Shown: positions 56,927 to 64,000, numbered from the stretch's first letter. The stretch: 64,000 bases of DNA from Streptomyces sp. NBC_00523 (GCF_036346615.1 NZ_CP107836.1:1612001-1676000); one strand, 5' to 3'. Notes: a model not told the origin generated them from the letters alone. Made by a program: numbers and translations.

Positions 56927-58150
56927 GTGGGTGTGATGGCGGTGGGTCGGGTGCTACGGAACCGGACGGCGGGGGTGTTCCTCGCGGCGGTCGTGGTCTC
57001 GGGATTCGGCAGTTCGGCGATGCGACTGGCGGCCGGGATCTGGGTCAAGTCGCTGACGGGATCGGACTCCCTGGCGGCGCTCGCCCTGTTCGCGGTCTGG
57101 CTGCCGGTCCTGTTCGGCCCGCCGCTCGGGGCGGTGGCGGACCGGCTGCCGCGCAAGCCGCTCCTGGTGGGCACGAACGTCGTCCTGGCGGCCCTGATGG
57201 CGGCGCTCGCGCTCCTGGGCGCGGAGGGGCGCGTCTGGCTGCTGTTCACGGTGCTGCTGCTGTACGGGTGCCTCTCGGTGCTGATGGACTCGGCGGAGTC
57301 GGCCGTGGTGGCGGGGGCGGTTCCGGCCGCGCTGCTCGGCGACTTCAACGGGCTGCGGATGATGGCGAACGAGGGCATGAAGCTGGTCGCCCCGCTGACC
57401 GGCGCCGGGCTCTACGCCCGCTTCGGGGGCGGCGCGGTGGCGCTCCTGGACGCGGTCTCCTTCGCCCTGGCGGCCGGTCTCTACGCGCTGCTGCGGGTAC
57501 GCCGGACGGCCCGGCCCGCCCGTATGGGGCCGGGTGGCTGGACGGCCGGGCTGCGGCAGCTGTGGGGGTCGCCGGTGCTGCGCCCCCTGGTCCTCGCCGC
57601 CTCCGCCACGATGCTGTGCGCCGGGCTCAACGGGGCGACGCTGTACGCCGTCGTGGACGGCACCCTCGGCCACTCCCCCGCGTACGCCGGGGTGCTGTCG
57701 GTCGCCCAGGGGCTCGGATCCGTCACGGTCGGGCTGTTCGCGGGCGCGCTGATGCGCCGGCTGCCGGGGCGGGTGTTCGGGGCGGCCGGGATCGCGGTGT
57801 TCGGGGTCGCGGTGGCGCTGCGGGCCGTGCCGTCCGACGCGATGGCGCTCACCGCGTGCGCGCTCATCGGGGTGGGCCTGCCGTGCGTGCTGATCGCCGC
57901 GCTGACGGCGGTGCAGCGGGAGACCCCGGACGCGGTCCTGGGCCGCACGGCCGCGACCGCCGACACCCTGATCATGTCGCCGAACGCGGTGGCGCTGGGC
58001 ATCGGCGCGGGGCTGGTGGCGCGGGTGGACGTCACGGTGCTGCTGCCGCTGGTGGGCGCGGGGGCGGTCCTGACGGCGGGGCTGCTGCTGGCCGCGGGCC
58101 GCCGGGAACGGGTGGTTCCGGGCGGCCCGCCGGTCTCAGCCGAGGCGTGA
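56927..58150 (+). CDS. Major facilitator superfamily transporter
   Basis: A 407-residue membrane protein with about 12 hydrophobic segments. The A-motif-like loop appears as LFGPPLGAVADRLPRKPLLVGTN near residues 65-87. It resembles MFS_3-type exporters such as MFS drug-efflux proteins, but no substrate is evident. The start could be the GTG at 56927 or ATG at 56936; GGAAGGG lies upstream. Its 3' end overlaps the convergent gene at 58136-59317 by 15 bases. It is on the opposite strand from the surrounding pectin genes and may not belong to the pathway. Confidence 0.85.
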   Translation: MGVMAVGRVLRNRTAGVFLAAVVVSGFGSSAMRLAAGIWVKSLTGSDSLAALALFAVWLPVLFGPPLGAVADRLPRKPLLVGTNVVLAALMAALALLGAEGRVWLLFTVLLLYGCLSVLMDSAESAVVAGAVPAALLGDFNGLRMMANEGMKLVAPLTGAGLYARFGGGAVALLDAVSFALAAGLYALLRVRRTARPARMGPGGWTAGLRQLWGSPVLRPLVLAASATMLCAGLNGATLYAVVDGTLGHSPAYAGVLSVAQGLGSVTVGLFAGALMRRLPGRVFGAAGIAVFGVAVALRAVPSDAMALTACALIGVGLPCVLIAALTAVQRETPDAVLGRTAATADTLIMSPNAVALGIGAGLVARVDVTVLLPLVGAGAVLTAGLLLAAGRRERVVPGGPPVSAEA

Positions 58151-59317
58151 CAGCGCCCCCGCCACCACTGCCAGGTCCGGGTCCGATGCCAGGCCCGCGT
58201 GGTAGAGGCGGAGTTGGTTCGCGCCGAGCGAGGCGGCGTGCGCGGCATCCCGTTCCAGCGTGTCCGGGCTGCCGCCCATGCCGCGCACCACGGTGAGGTT
58301 GGCGGCGACGACCGCGTCGCTCCCCCGGCCCGCGAACGGCCCGAGCACCGCCTCCCGCACCGCGTCCGCCCCGGTGCACGGCAGGACCACGCCGTCCGCC
58401 ACGGACAGGATGTGCCCGGCGTCGACGCCCACGTTGGCCCCGCAGCGGTACGGGGCGGGGTCGGCGTGCAGCAGCACCTGGAACCCGGGCGCCGCGACCG
58501 CCCGCACCGCGCCGGTCACCGCTTCCTGGAGGCTCCGGGCCACCTCGGTGCGCCACCGCAGCGTCGCCTCCGCGAGGTCGGCGCCGAGCAGCTTCCCGAC
58601 CGCGTCCCAGCCCGCGTCCGGTGAGCCGGACCCGGACCAGACGGGTGCCAGCGCGCGGCGCACGGCCGCGCCCAGCTCCTCGGGGTCGAGGCCCTGTCCG
58701 GCGTAACCGGCCCGGCAGACGGCGCAGAAGCAGAGCGACATCAGGTACTGCGCCGCGTCGCCGAGCCCTACGCCGGCCACCTTGTCGTGGGCGTGGAGAT
58801 GGGCGAAGCCGTACCAGCCGCACGACTCCAGCTCGGTGCCCCGCGCCCCGTCGCGTACCGCCGCCTCCGCCGCCAGGTCCACCAGGTAGGCGCGGACCTC
58901 CGGGCGCGCGATGCAGGGCGCCCACGGGTAGCGGTCCCCGTAGGCGTTGACCACCGAGGTGTCCGGATGGTCCGTGCCCAGGCGTGAGCTGTGCGCGAGG
59001 ACCACCCAGCTGTGCACGTCGAGACCGGCCCCGGCCAGCGCCTCGGCAGCCTCCGCGAAGGGGTCGTCCGACGCGGTCCACGCCTGCCGGTACGGGCGGA
59101 GATCCCGTCCCGCCCAGCGGTGCTCGTCCGGCGGGTACAGGGCCGCCGCGTACTCGGCCGTGACGATGCGGTGGCCCGGGTGGCGGGGGGTCAGCGCCCG
59201 GGTCGAGTGGTAGGCGGCGGCGAGGGTCACCTGCTGGACGCCGAGGTCCGCGATGCGGGCGGGGGCGTCCGGGTCGCCGACGACGTCCCAGGGGTAGAGG
59301 AAGGCGGACGTCCTCAT
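58136..59317 (-). CDS. Unrecognised TIM-barrel-like protein translationally coupled to kdgD
   Basis: A 393-residue soluble protein starting MRTSAFLYPWDVVGDPDAP. I see no catalytic motif I can name. The pattern VQQVTLAAAYHSTRAL, HSWVVLAHSSRLG, ELESCGWYGFAHLH, SLCFCAVCRAGYAGQGLD, FQVLLHADPAPYR, ILSVADGVVLPC and VVAANLTVVRGMG, with strands and helices alternating and active-site-like His/Glu/Asp at strand ends, suggests a TIM barrel like those of sugar-processing enzymes. The CFCAVC stretch could bind metal. Its ATG overlaps the kdgD stop... more exactly, its start (59317) and the KdgD stop (59314) overlap by four bases, so it is co-expressed with KdgD. It is a candidate for an uncharacterised step in galacturonate or side-chain metabolism. 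Confidence 0.72.
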   Translation of the reverse strand: MRTSAFLYPWDVVGDPDAPARIADLGVQQVTLAAAYHSTRALTPRHPGHRIVTAEYAAALYPPDEHRWAGRDLRPYRQAWTASDDPFAEAAEALAGAGLDVHSWVVLAHSSRLGTDHPDTSVVNAYGDRYPWAPCIARPEVRAYLVDLAAEAAVRDGARGTELESCGWYGFAHLHAHDKVAGVGLGDAAQYLMSLCFCAVCRAGYAGQGLDPEELGAAVRRALAPVWSGSGSPDAGWDAVGKLLGADLAEATLRWRTEVARSLQEAVTGAVRAVAAPGFQVLLHADPAPYRCGANVGVDAGHILSVADGVVLPCTGADAVREAVLGPFAGRGSDAVVAANLTVVRGMGGSPDTLERDAAHAASLGANQLRLYHAGLASDPDLAVVAGALSRLG

Positions 59318-60258
59318 CCGCGCTCCTCCAGCAGCGCGCGCCCGGCGGCGATGATCTCCGTCAGCTCCTTGATGTGGGCGGCGGACGGCTCGGTGAGCGG
59401 ACTGCGTACCGGCCCGACGTCCAGACCGTGCATCCGGACGCCCGCCTTGACCAGCGAGACGGCGTAGCCGCGGCCCTGGGCCCGGAGCTCGACGAGCGGC
59501 CGGTAGAAGGAGTCGAGCAGCGCGTTGACCAGGGCGTCGTCGCCGGATTCCAGGGCGCGGTAGAAGGCGAGCGCGAGGTCCGGGGCGAAGGCGAAGACGG
59601 CCGAGGAGTACAGCGTGACGCCGATGCCCCGGTAGGCGAGGCCGGTGAGCTCGGCGGTGGGCAGCCCGTTGAAGTAGAGGAAGTCCTGCCCGGGCAGCCC
59701 GGTGCGCACCGCGCTCACGATGCGCTGCATGAGGTCCAGGTCGCCGTAGCCGTCCTTCAGGCCGATGATGCCCGGGGTCTGCGCCAGGGCCAGCACGGTC
59801 TCGGGGGTGAAGACGGCGTTGTCGCGCTGGTAGACGATGGTCTCCAGGCCGGTCGCCCCGGCCAGCGCGGTGTAGTGGGCCAGCAGTCCTTCCTGGTCCG
59901 CGTGGACCAGGTACGGGGGCATGGCGAGCAGCCCGTCCGCACCCGCCTCCTCGGCGAGCCGGGCGAACTGGACCGCCAGCGCGGTGCCGTACCCGGCGCC
60001 CGCGACGACCGGCACCTGTCCGGCGGTCTCCTCCACCGCGGCGGCGACGACGCTCCGGAACTCCTCCGGGGTCAGGGCGTGGAACTCCCCGGTGCCGCAG
60101 CACGCGAAGACGGCCGCCGCGCCCGCGTCGATGCCTTGGCGGACGTGCGCCCGGAAGACGTCCAGGTCGACGGAGCCGGTCGCGTCGTACGCGGTGACGG
60201 GGAAGAAGAGCGGCCCGGCAACGGCGGTGAGCCGGGCGGCAAGCGGGTCTGAGCTCAC
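59314..60258 (-). CDS. kdgD: 5-dehydro-4-deoxyglucarate dehydratase
   Basis: A 314-residue DHDPS-superfamily enzyme. LFFPVTAYDATGSVDLDVFRAHVRQGIDAGAAAVFACCGTGEFHALTPEEFRSVV, IVYQRDNAVFTPETV, GIIGLKDGYGDLDLMQRIV with the Schiff-base Lys near 179, and GRGYAVSLVKAGVRMHGLDVGPVRSPL match the KdgD family closely. It converts 5-keto-4-deoxy-glucarate to 2-oxoglutarate semialdehyde with loss of water and CO2. I start at the GTG at 60258, five bases after AGGAGG; an ATG at 60282 is in frame. It diverges from the uronate dehydrogenase gene and couples to the unknown gene downstream. Confidence 0.92.
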   Translation of the reverse strand: MSSDPLAARLTAVAGPLFFPVTAYDATGSVDLDVFRAHVRQGIDAGAAAVFACCGTGEFHALTPEEFRSVVAAAVEETAGQVPVVAGAGYGTALAVQFARLAEEAGADGLLAMPPYLVHADQEGLLAHYTALAGATGLETIVYQRDNAVFTPETVLALAQTPGIIGLKDGYGDLDLMQRIVSAVRTGLPGQDFLYFNGLPTAELTGLAYRGIGVTLYSSAVFAFAPDLALAFYRALESGDDALVNALLDSFYRPLVELRAQGRGYAVSLVKAGVRMHGLDVGPVRSPLTEPSAAHIKELTEIIAAGRALLEERG

Positions 60259-60316
60259 GGGCGCCTCCTGAGGCGTGCGCATCTCTGATTGGTGTCCATA
60301 TTTATGAACGATGCCT

Positions 60317-60346
60317 AAGCTAGGCCCGGCGGGGCTCCGGGGTCAA
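60317..60346 (-). promoter_or_regulatory. Promoter of kdgD and the coupled gene
   Basis: On the minus strand TTGACC (60346-60341) and TAGCTT (60322-60317) are separated by 18 bases, a good vegetative-type promoter. Downstream of the -10 lies TTCATAAATATGGAC (about 60310-60296), similar to TCATATATG near the gntR promoter, which may be a shared GntR-type regulatory element. Confidence 0.6.
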
Positions 60347-60388
60347 GGCGACGACGCCCCGGTCCGGACCAACCCTCCACGGGTTCCC

Positions 60389-60417
60389 TTGACGCTCCCC
60401 GAGCCCCCGCATACCTT
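60389..60417 (+). promoter_or_regulatory. Promoter of the uronate dehydrogenase gene
   Basis: TTGACG (60389-60394) and TACCTT (60412-60417) are 17 bases apart, a strong vegetative-type promoter on the plus strand. The distance to the udh ATG is 39 bases and an AAGAGGAG site lies in between. Confidence 0.65.
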
Positions 60418-60455
60418 GTCCACGCATGTGAACCTGATCCAAGAGGAGACCCCGC

Positions 60456-61271
60456 ATGCCCGCCGAAAAGCCCCGCACCGTCCTGCTCACCGGCGCCGCC
60501 GGCGGCCTCGGCACGCTGATGCGCGAGCTGCTGCCCGCCCACGGCTACACGCTGCGCCTGTTCGACATGGTGCCGATCGAGGGCGAGCCGGACGCGATCA
60601 CCGCCGACCTCGGGGACCGGGAGGCGCTGCGCGCGGCCGTGACCGGGGTCGACGCGATCATCCACCTCGCGGGCATCTCCCTGGAAGCCTCCTTCGACAA
60701 GATCCTCAGGGCGAACATCGAGGGCACGTACAACCTGTACGAGGCCGCGCGCGAGGCCGGTGTCCCGCGCGTCGTGTTCGCCTCGTCCAACCACGCGGTG
60801 GGCTTCACCCCGCGCCCGCTCCCCGGCGACCCGCTGATCCCGATCGGGACCCCGCGCCGCCCCGACACCTTCTACGGCCTCTCCAAGTCGTTCGGCGAGG
60901 ACCTCGCCCAGCTGTACTGGGACCTGCACGGCCTGGAGACGGTCTCCATCCGCATCGGCTCCTGCTTCCCGGAGCCGACGTCCGTACGGATGCTGTCGGT
61001 GTGGATGAGCCCGGCCGACGGCGCCCGGCTCTTCGACGCCGCGCTCACCGCCGAGGGCGTCGGGCACACCGTCGTCCACGGCTCCTCGGCCAACACCCGG
61101 CTGTGGTGGGACCTCACCTCGGCCCGCGCGCTGGGCTACGAGCCGCAGGACGACTCGGAGCCGTACGCGGCGAAGCTCATCGCGGAACAGGGCGAGCTGG
61201 ACCCGGCCAACCCGGACCACGCCCACCTCGGCGGCCACTTCTGCACGAACCCGCCGGTCTGGCCGCACTGA
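60456..61271 (+). CDS. udh: Uronate dehydrogenase
   Basis: A 271-residue short-chain, NAD(P)-epimerase-fold enzyme. The cofactor motif is TGAAGGLGTL (about residues 11-20), IIHLAGISLEASFDKILRANIEGTYNLYEAAREAGVPRVVFASSNHAVGF is characteristic of bacterial uronate dehydrogenases, and the catalytic Tyr-Lys pair is in YGLSKSFGEDLAQLYW. IRIGSCFPEPTSVRMLSVWMSPADGARLF also fits the family. It oxidises D-galacturonate or D-glucuronate to the aldaric lactone, the first oxidative step towards 2-oxoglutarate. AAGAGGAG precedes the ATG. It diverges from kdgD. Confidence 0.9.
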   Translation: MPAEKPRTVLLTGAAGGLGTLMRELLPAHGYTLRLFDMVPIEGEPDAITADLGDREALRAAVTGVDAIIHLAGISLEASFDKILRANIEGTYNLYEAAREAGVPRVVFASSNHAVGFTPRPLPGDPLIPIGTPRRPDTFYGLSKSFGEDLAQLYWDLHGLETVSIRIGSCFPEPTSVRMLSVWMSPADGARLFDAALTAEGVGHTVVHGSSANTRLWWDLTSARALGYEPQDDSEPYAAKLIAEQGELDPANPDHAHLGGHFCTNPPVWPH

Positions 61272-61322
61272 GGCCGCGGAAATGCCGTCGCCCGGACCGC
61301 GTCGGCGCGGCATGATGCGGTC

Positions 61323-61541
61323 ATGGCGAGACCCTCGGGATTCCGGTACGAGCAGCACGGCGACGCGAGCGTCACCGTCACCCACCACGGCCGCCCGGCG
61401 GGCACCCTGCGCGGCGGCCGGGCGGAGAAGTTCCTCGCGGAGGTGACGGCGGGCGACCCCCAGCTGGTGATGGCCCGCTGGACGGGGGCGTACAAGCACG
61501 GCAACGAGCGCACCGCGCGCAACCACCCGCGCAACCGCTGA
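61323..61541 (+). CDS. Small conserved hypothetical protein
   Basis: A 72-residue basic protein: MARPSGFRYEQHGDASVTVTHHGRPAGTLRGGRAEKFLAEV, then VMARWTGAYKHGNERTARNHPRN. It has no membrane segment or recognisable fold. Conserved small proteins with this layout are common in Streptomyces, but I know no function. It starts 52 bases after udh and may share its transcript. Confidence 0.68.
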   Translation: MARPSGFRYEQHGDASVTVTHHGRPAGTLRGGRAEKFLAEVTAGDPQLVMARWTGAYKHGNERTARNHPRNR

Positions 61542-61642
61542 CGGAAGACGGCACCCCGGCGCGGAACGGAGGCTTCCGCCGTCCGGGCGAAGCTGCCGGA
61601 AGGTAAGGGAACGGCAAAGCCGGGTCGTTCGTTCATCCGGAC

Positions 61643-62836
61643 ATGACCGCTATGACACCCGGCTCGAACCTCCCGCTGAACGCCGTCCGCGTGGCGGTGG
61701 ACGTGGCCGCGCCCGTGCGGCTCGACGTCTCGGGCCTGCTGCTCACCGCCGACGGCAAGGTGCGCTCCGACGACGACTTCATCTTCTACAACCAGCCCAC
61801 GGGCCCCGGCGTCAGCTACCGCTCCGGCGGCGGCAGCGCGCCGGACGCCGTCGTGGTGGACACCGCCTCGGTGCCCGCAGGCATCGAGAAGATCGTCGTC
61901 ACGGCGAGCCCGGACGAGGCCGGCCGGACCTTCCAGGGCGTCGAACCGACCGCCACCGTGCGCAACGCGGACGACGGCACGGTGCTCGCGTCCTTCACCC
62001 CGCCCCGGCTGGGCACCGAGACCGCGCTCGTGATCATGGAGGTCTACCGGCGGGGCGGCGCCTGGAAGGTCCGCGCGGTCGGCCAGGGCTACGCGAACGG
62101 CCTGGCGGGCATCGCCACGGACTTCGGTGTCACGGTCGAGGAGCCCGCCGCCCCGGCGGTCACCGCCCCCGCTCCCCCGCCGCCGGTCGCCGCCCCGGCA
62201 CCGGTCGCCACCCCCGCACCCCCGGCCGCCCCCGCGGCCCCCGCGCCGGCCGTGCCCGGGCGGATCAACCTGGACAAGGGCCGGGTCAGCCTCCGGAAGA
62301 ACGAGACGGTCTCGCTGGTCAAGGCGGGGCGCCCGCTGCTCTCCCAGGTCAAGATGGGCCTCGGCTGGGAGCCCGCCTACCGGGGCAAGGACATCGACCT
62401 GGACGCGTCGGTCATCGCGTACGGACCCCAGCGCAACCACCTGGACAGCTGCTACTTCGGCAAGCTGTCCATCCTGAACGGCGCGATCAAGCACTCCGGG
62501 GACAATCTCACCGGTGAGGGCGAGGGGGACGACGAGGTGATCGTCGTGGACCTGGGCCGGATCCCGGCGGAGGCGACGGGCCTGGTGTTCACGGTCAACT
62601 CGTTCACGGGCCAGAAGTTCACCGAGGTCGCCAAGGCGTACTGCCGCCTGGTGGACGCCGCCACCGACGAGGAGCTGGTCCGCTTCGACCTGACCGGGGC
62701 CGAGCCGCAGACCGGCGTGATGATGGCCAAGCTGATCAAGCAGTTCTCCGGCGAGTGGGAGATGACCGCCATCGGCGACTTCGTGAAGTCGCGGACCGTC
62801 CGGGGCATGGTCAAGCCGGCCGCCCAGGCGCTGTAG
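61643..62836 (+). CDS. TerD family protein with two TerD domains
   Basis: A 397-residue protein containing two TerD-type domains (about residues 1-165 and 215-397) joined by a Pro/Ala-rich linker. Domain 1 has LDVSGLLLTADGKVRSDDDFIFYNQPTGPG with calcium-binding Asp residues; domain 2 has INLDKGRVSLRKNETVSLVK, YRGKDIDLDASVIAYGP and VFTVNSFTGQKFTEVAKAYCRLVDA. TerD proteins bind calcium and are linked to tellurite, stress and phage resistance, with undefined chemistry. It is solitary here, without terB/C/E neighbours. It ends at a strong terminator. Confidence 0.93.
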   Translation: MTAMTPGSNLPLNAVRVAVDVAAPVRLDVSGLLLTADGKVRSDDDFIFYNQPTGPGVSYRSGGGSAPDAVVVDTASVPAGIEKIVVTASPDEAGRTFQGVEPTATVRNADDGTVLASFTPPRLGTETALVIMEVYRRGGAWKVRAVGQGYANGLAGIATDFGVTVEEPAAPAVTAPAPPPPVAAPAPVATPAPPAAPAAPAPAVPGRINLDKGRVSLRKNETVSLVKAGRPLLSQVKMGLGWEPAYRGKDIDLDASVIAYGPQRNHLDSCYFGKLSILNGAIKHSGDNLTGEGEGDDEVIVVDLGRIPAEATGLVFTVNSFTGQKFTEVAKAYCRLVDAATDEELVRFDLTGAEPQTGVMMAKLIKQFSGEWEMTAIGDFVKSRTVRGMVKPAAQAL

Positions 62837-62864
62837 GAGCCCCACAGGGGCCCCGGGCATGACT

Positions 62865-62899
62865 CAGGGGCCGTCCGCGCGGCTGGCGGACGGCCCCTG
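62865..62899. terminator. Bidirectional hairpin terminator
   Basis: Perfect 14-bp inverted repeat CAGGGGCCGTCCGC (62865-62878) and GCGGACGGCCCCTG (62886-62899), seven-base loop, between the TerD gene (plus) and the convergent small gene (minus). Confidence 0.88.
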
Positions 62900-62907
62900 T
62901 GACGGCC

Positions 62908-63138
62908 TCAGAGCTTGGTGAGCTTGGAGTACGGGCTCATGATGCGGCCCTGGCGGCCCGCGAAGTCGATGAGCACCGCATCGTTGTCGCCCTCGACGGC
63001 GAGGACGCGCCCGAGACCGAACTGGTCGTGCGAGACCCGGTCACCCACGTCGAACAACTCGACCGGTGGGGCCGCCTGGGCCGGGCGGTTGAAGGGACTG
63101 GACGGCAGGTGGCGGCGGGAGCCGGCTGACTGTTTCAT
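62908..63138 (-). CDS. Orphan UvrD/PcrA C-terminal Tudor-like small protein
   Basis: A 76-residue protein starting MKQSAGSRRHLPSSPFNR, with a basic disordered N-terminus of about 28 residues and a core VELFDVGDRVSHDQFGLGRVLAVEGDNDAVLIDFAGRQGRIMSPYSKLTKL. The core strongly resembles the C-terminal Tudor-like domain of UvrD/PcrA helicases (VGDRV-H-FG-G-V pattern), which binds RNA polymerase. Here it exists without the helicase. It might act as a small transcription-associated protein, but this is inference. The ATG at 63138 gives the normal length; a longer frame upstream is non-coding. Confidence 0.8.
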   Translation of the reverse strand: MKQSAGSRRHLPSSPFNRPAQAAPPVELFDVGDRVSHDQFGLGRVLAVEGDNDAVLIDFAGRQGRIMSPYSKLTKL

Positions 63139-63187
63139 TAAGTCGAGTATGCGCCCCCGGGGCCCCCTACGCCATGCCCCGCAGCTA

Positions 63188-63352
63188 AGAGCCTGTCCGG
63201 CGGACCACGGCCGGGGTCGCGACGCCTGGCACGGCACCTCGCCGCGTTACCGAAATGTCCTGATCGCTCCGCGATCAGGACATCCCGGCGCCTTGCGATG
63301 CAGCGCACCAGACGCCGCGCCCTATCCGGCCCTGGCCCACCGGACAGGCTCT
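63188..63352. mobile_element. MITE with perfect 13-bp terminal inverted repeats
   Basis: AGAGCCTGTCCGG (63188-63200) and CCGGACAGGCTCT (63340-63352) are exact inverted repeats enclosing about 139 bases. The interior carries a 12-bp hairpin ATGTCCTGATCG (63256-63267) and CGATCAGGACAT (63273-63284). There is no transposase gene. The element is flanked by CTAA on the left and CTAG on the right, consistent with a TA target of IS5-family type elements. From memory similar elements occur in other Streptomyces. The right end coincides with the stop codon of the next gene. Confidence 0.8.
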
Positions 63353-64000
63353 AGCGGTTGGGCTGCCGCTTCCACGGACCGGTGATCGCGACCATGATCC
63401 CCGGGGTCTGGATGTTGGCGAAGAGCGTCCGCCCGTCCGGCGAGAACGTGACCCCGGTGAACTCGCTGTACTCCGGCTCCGCCTCGCTGCCGATGTTCAG
63501 CTCGTTGCGCGCGATCGGGTACGTACGGCCGCTGTCGGTGGCCCCGAAGAGGTGCTGGACACCCTCGCCGTCCTCGGCGATGACCAGGCCGCCGTACGGC
63601 GAGACGGTGATGTTGTCCGGGCCGTCGAACGCGCCGTCCTTCGACGGCTCCGGGTTGACGCCGAGAAGCACCTTCAGGGTCAGCGTGCGGCGCTTCGGGT
63701 CGTAGAACCAGACCTGGCCGTCGTGCTGGACGGGGCTCTCGTCACGGGCGAAGGAGGACACGATGTACGCGCCGCCGTCGGCCCACCACATGCCTTCCAG
63801 CTTGCGGGCGCGGGTGACCGTGCCGTCCGCGAACTGCTTGCGCACCGAGACGGACTTGGCGTCGCGGTCCGGCACGTCCACCCAGTCCACGCCGTACACG
63901 GTGCCGGTCTTCGTGGCCCGCGAGAGGTCGTCCACGAACTTGCCGGACTTGTCGAAGCACTTGAACGCCTGGAGCACGCCCGCGTCGTCGGCGAGGGTGC
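63351..64000 (-). CDS. PhoX/DUF839-type phosphatase-like protein (5' part outside window)
   Basis: The frame is open to the window edge, so only the last 215 or so residues are visible. They contain KTGTVYGVDWVDVPDRDAKSV, KLEGMWWADGGAYIVSSFARDE, VWFYDPKRRTLTLKVLL, GAFDGPDNITVSPYGGLVIAEDGEG and PDGRTLFANIQTPGIMVAITGPW, the typical C-terminal half of DUF839/PhoX proteins: EG-W and GPDNI-V-P-GG-I-ED motifs carry metal-binding acids. Members are secreted, calcium-dependent phosphatases or relatives. The TAG stop codon (63353-63351) lies exactly at the right end of the MITE, so the element may have supplied or preserved it. Confidence 0.87.
   Translation of the reverse strand, partial: TLADDAGVLQAFKCFDKSGKFVDDLSRATKTGTVYGVDWVDVPDRDAKSVSVRKQFADGTVTRARKLEGMWWADGGAYIVSSFARDESPVQHDGQVWFYDPKRRTLTLKVLLGVNPEPSKDGAFDGPDNITVSPYGGLVIAEDGEGVQHLFGATDSGRTYPIARNELNIGSEAEPEYSEFTGVTFSPDGRTLFANIQTPGIMVAITGPWKRQPNR

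Noticed and set aside
53370..58150. MFS gene as part of the pectin pathway (sugar-acid uptake)
   Set aside because: It is on the opposite strand, has efflux-like features and no sugar-acid symporter signature, so I left it outside the pathway.

Overview
The window is chromosomal DNA of a Streptomyces (or very close actinomycete). GC content is very high, third codon positions are almost all G or C, GTG and TTG starts are common, and many genes overlap by four bases (ATGA, GTGA). It carries an LAETG wall-anchored protein, a Gbn-like nucleoid protein and an ectABCD cluster. The order (gbn, ABC-F, pit, cobalamin genes, LAETG protein, ectABCD, penicillin-binding protein, SigE-like sigma factor, pectinolytic genes) follows, from memory, the conserved core arrangement of Streptomyces chromosomes.

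Layout. 1-2.4 kb: alkaline-shock (Asp23/Gls24) cluster. 2.5-10.7 kb: housekeeping genes: enoyl-CoA hydratase, Gbn, an ABC-F ATPase with a possible leader peptide, a zinc peptidase, VOC protein, HEAT-like protein, alpha/beta hydrolase and class II aldolase. 10.8-12.4 kb: PiT phosphate transporter behind a PHO-box-like repeat, plus a small membrane partner. 12.4-21.7 kb: cobalamin riboswitch and cobD-cobQ-chelatase-cobO-cobB, a ZIP metal transporter on the other strand, then cobE and cobC. 21.8-25.6 kb: LAETG wall protein, amidohydrolase, class V aminotransferase. 25.6-29.2 kb: ectABCD osmolyte operon between two strong hairpin terminators. 29.2-34 kb: mixed accessory genes including a LacI remnant.

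34-61 kb: a pectin-utilisation region interrupted by an ordinary block (37.1-42.9 kb: membrane protein, two-component system, penicillin-binding protein, ECF sigma factor and membrane partner). The pectin part encodes pectinesterase, pectate lyase, rhamnogalacturonan acetylesterase, GH43 enzyme, a sugar ABC importer without its own ATPase, a MocA-type oxidoreductase with a DUF6807 partner, a sugar-acid dehydratase, two DapA-like enzymes, uronate dehydrogenase and a ketoglutarate-semialdehyde-type dehydrogenase. My reading is that polymer is cut outside the cell, sugars are imported, and pentose (Weimberg-type) and galacturonate (oxidative) branches both end at 2-oxoglutarate. An IclR regulator and a GntR/FCD regulator sit in the region. 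An almost identical 18-bp palindrome lies beside the IclR gene and in front of the importer operon 17 kb away, tying the two loci together.

61.3-64 kb: small conserved protein, tandem TerD protein, an orphan UvrD-C-terminus-like small protein, a MITE, and the start of a PhoX/DUF839 gene cut by the window edge.

The most interesting points are the shared IclR operator, an unrecognised 393-residue protein translationally coupled to kdgD, a dispersed repeat that has become in-frame coding sequence inside cobB, and a putative leaderless leader peptide before the ABC-F gene. No tRNA, rRNA, CRISPR array, prophage or complete insertion sequence was seen.
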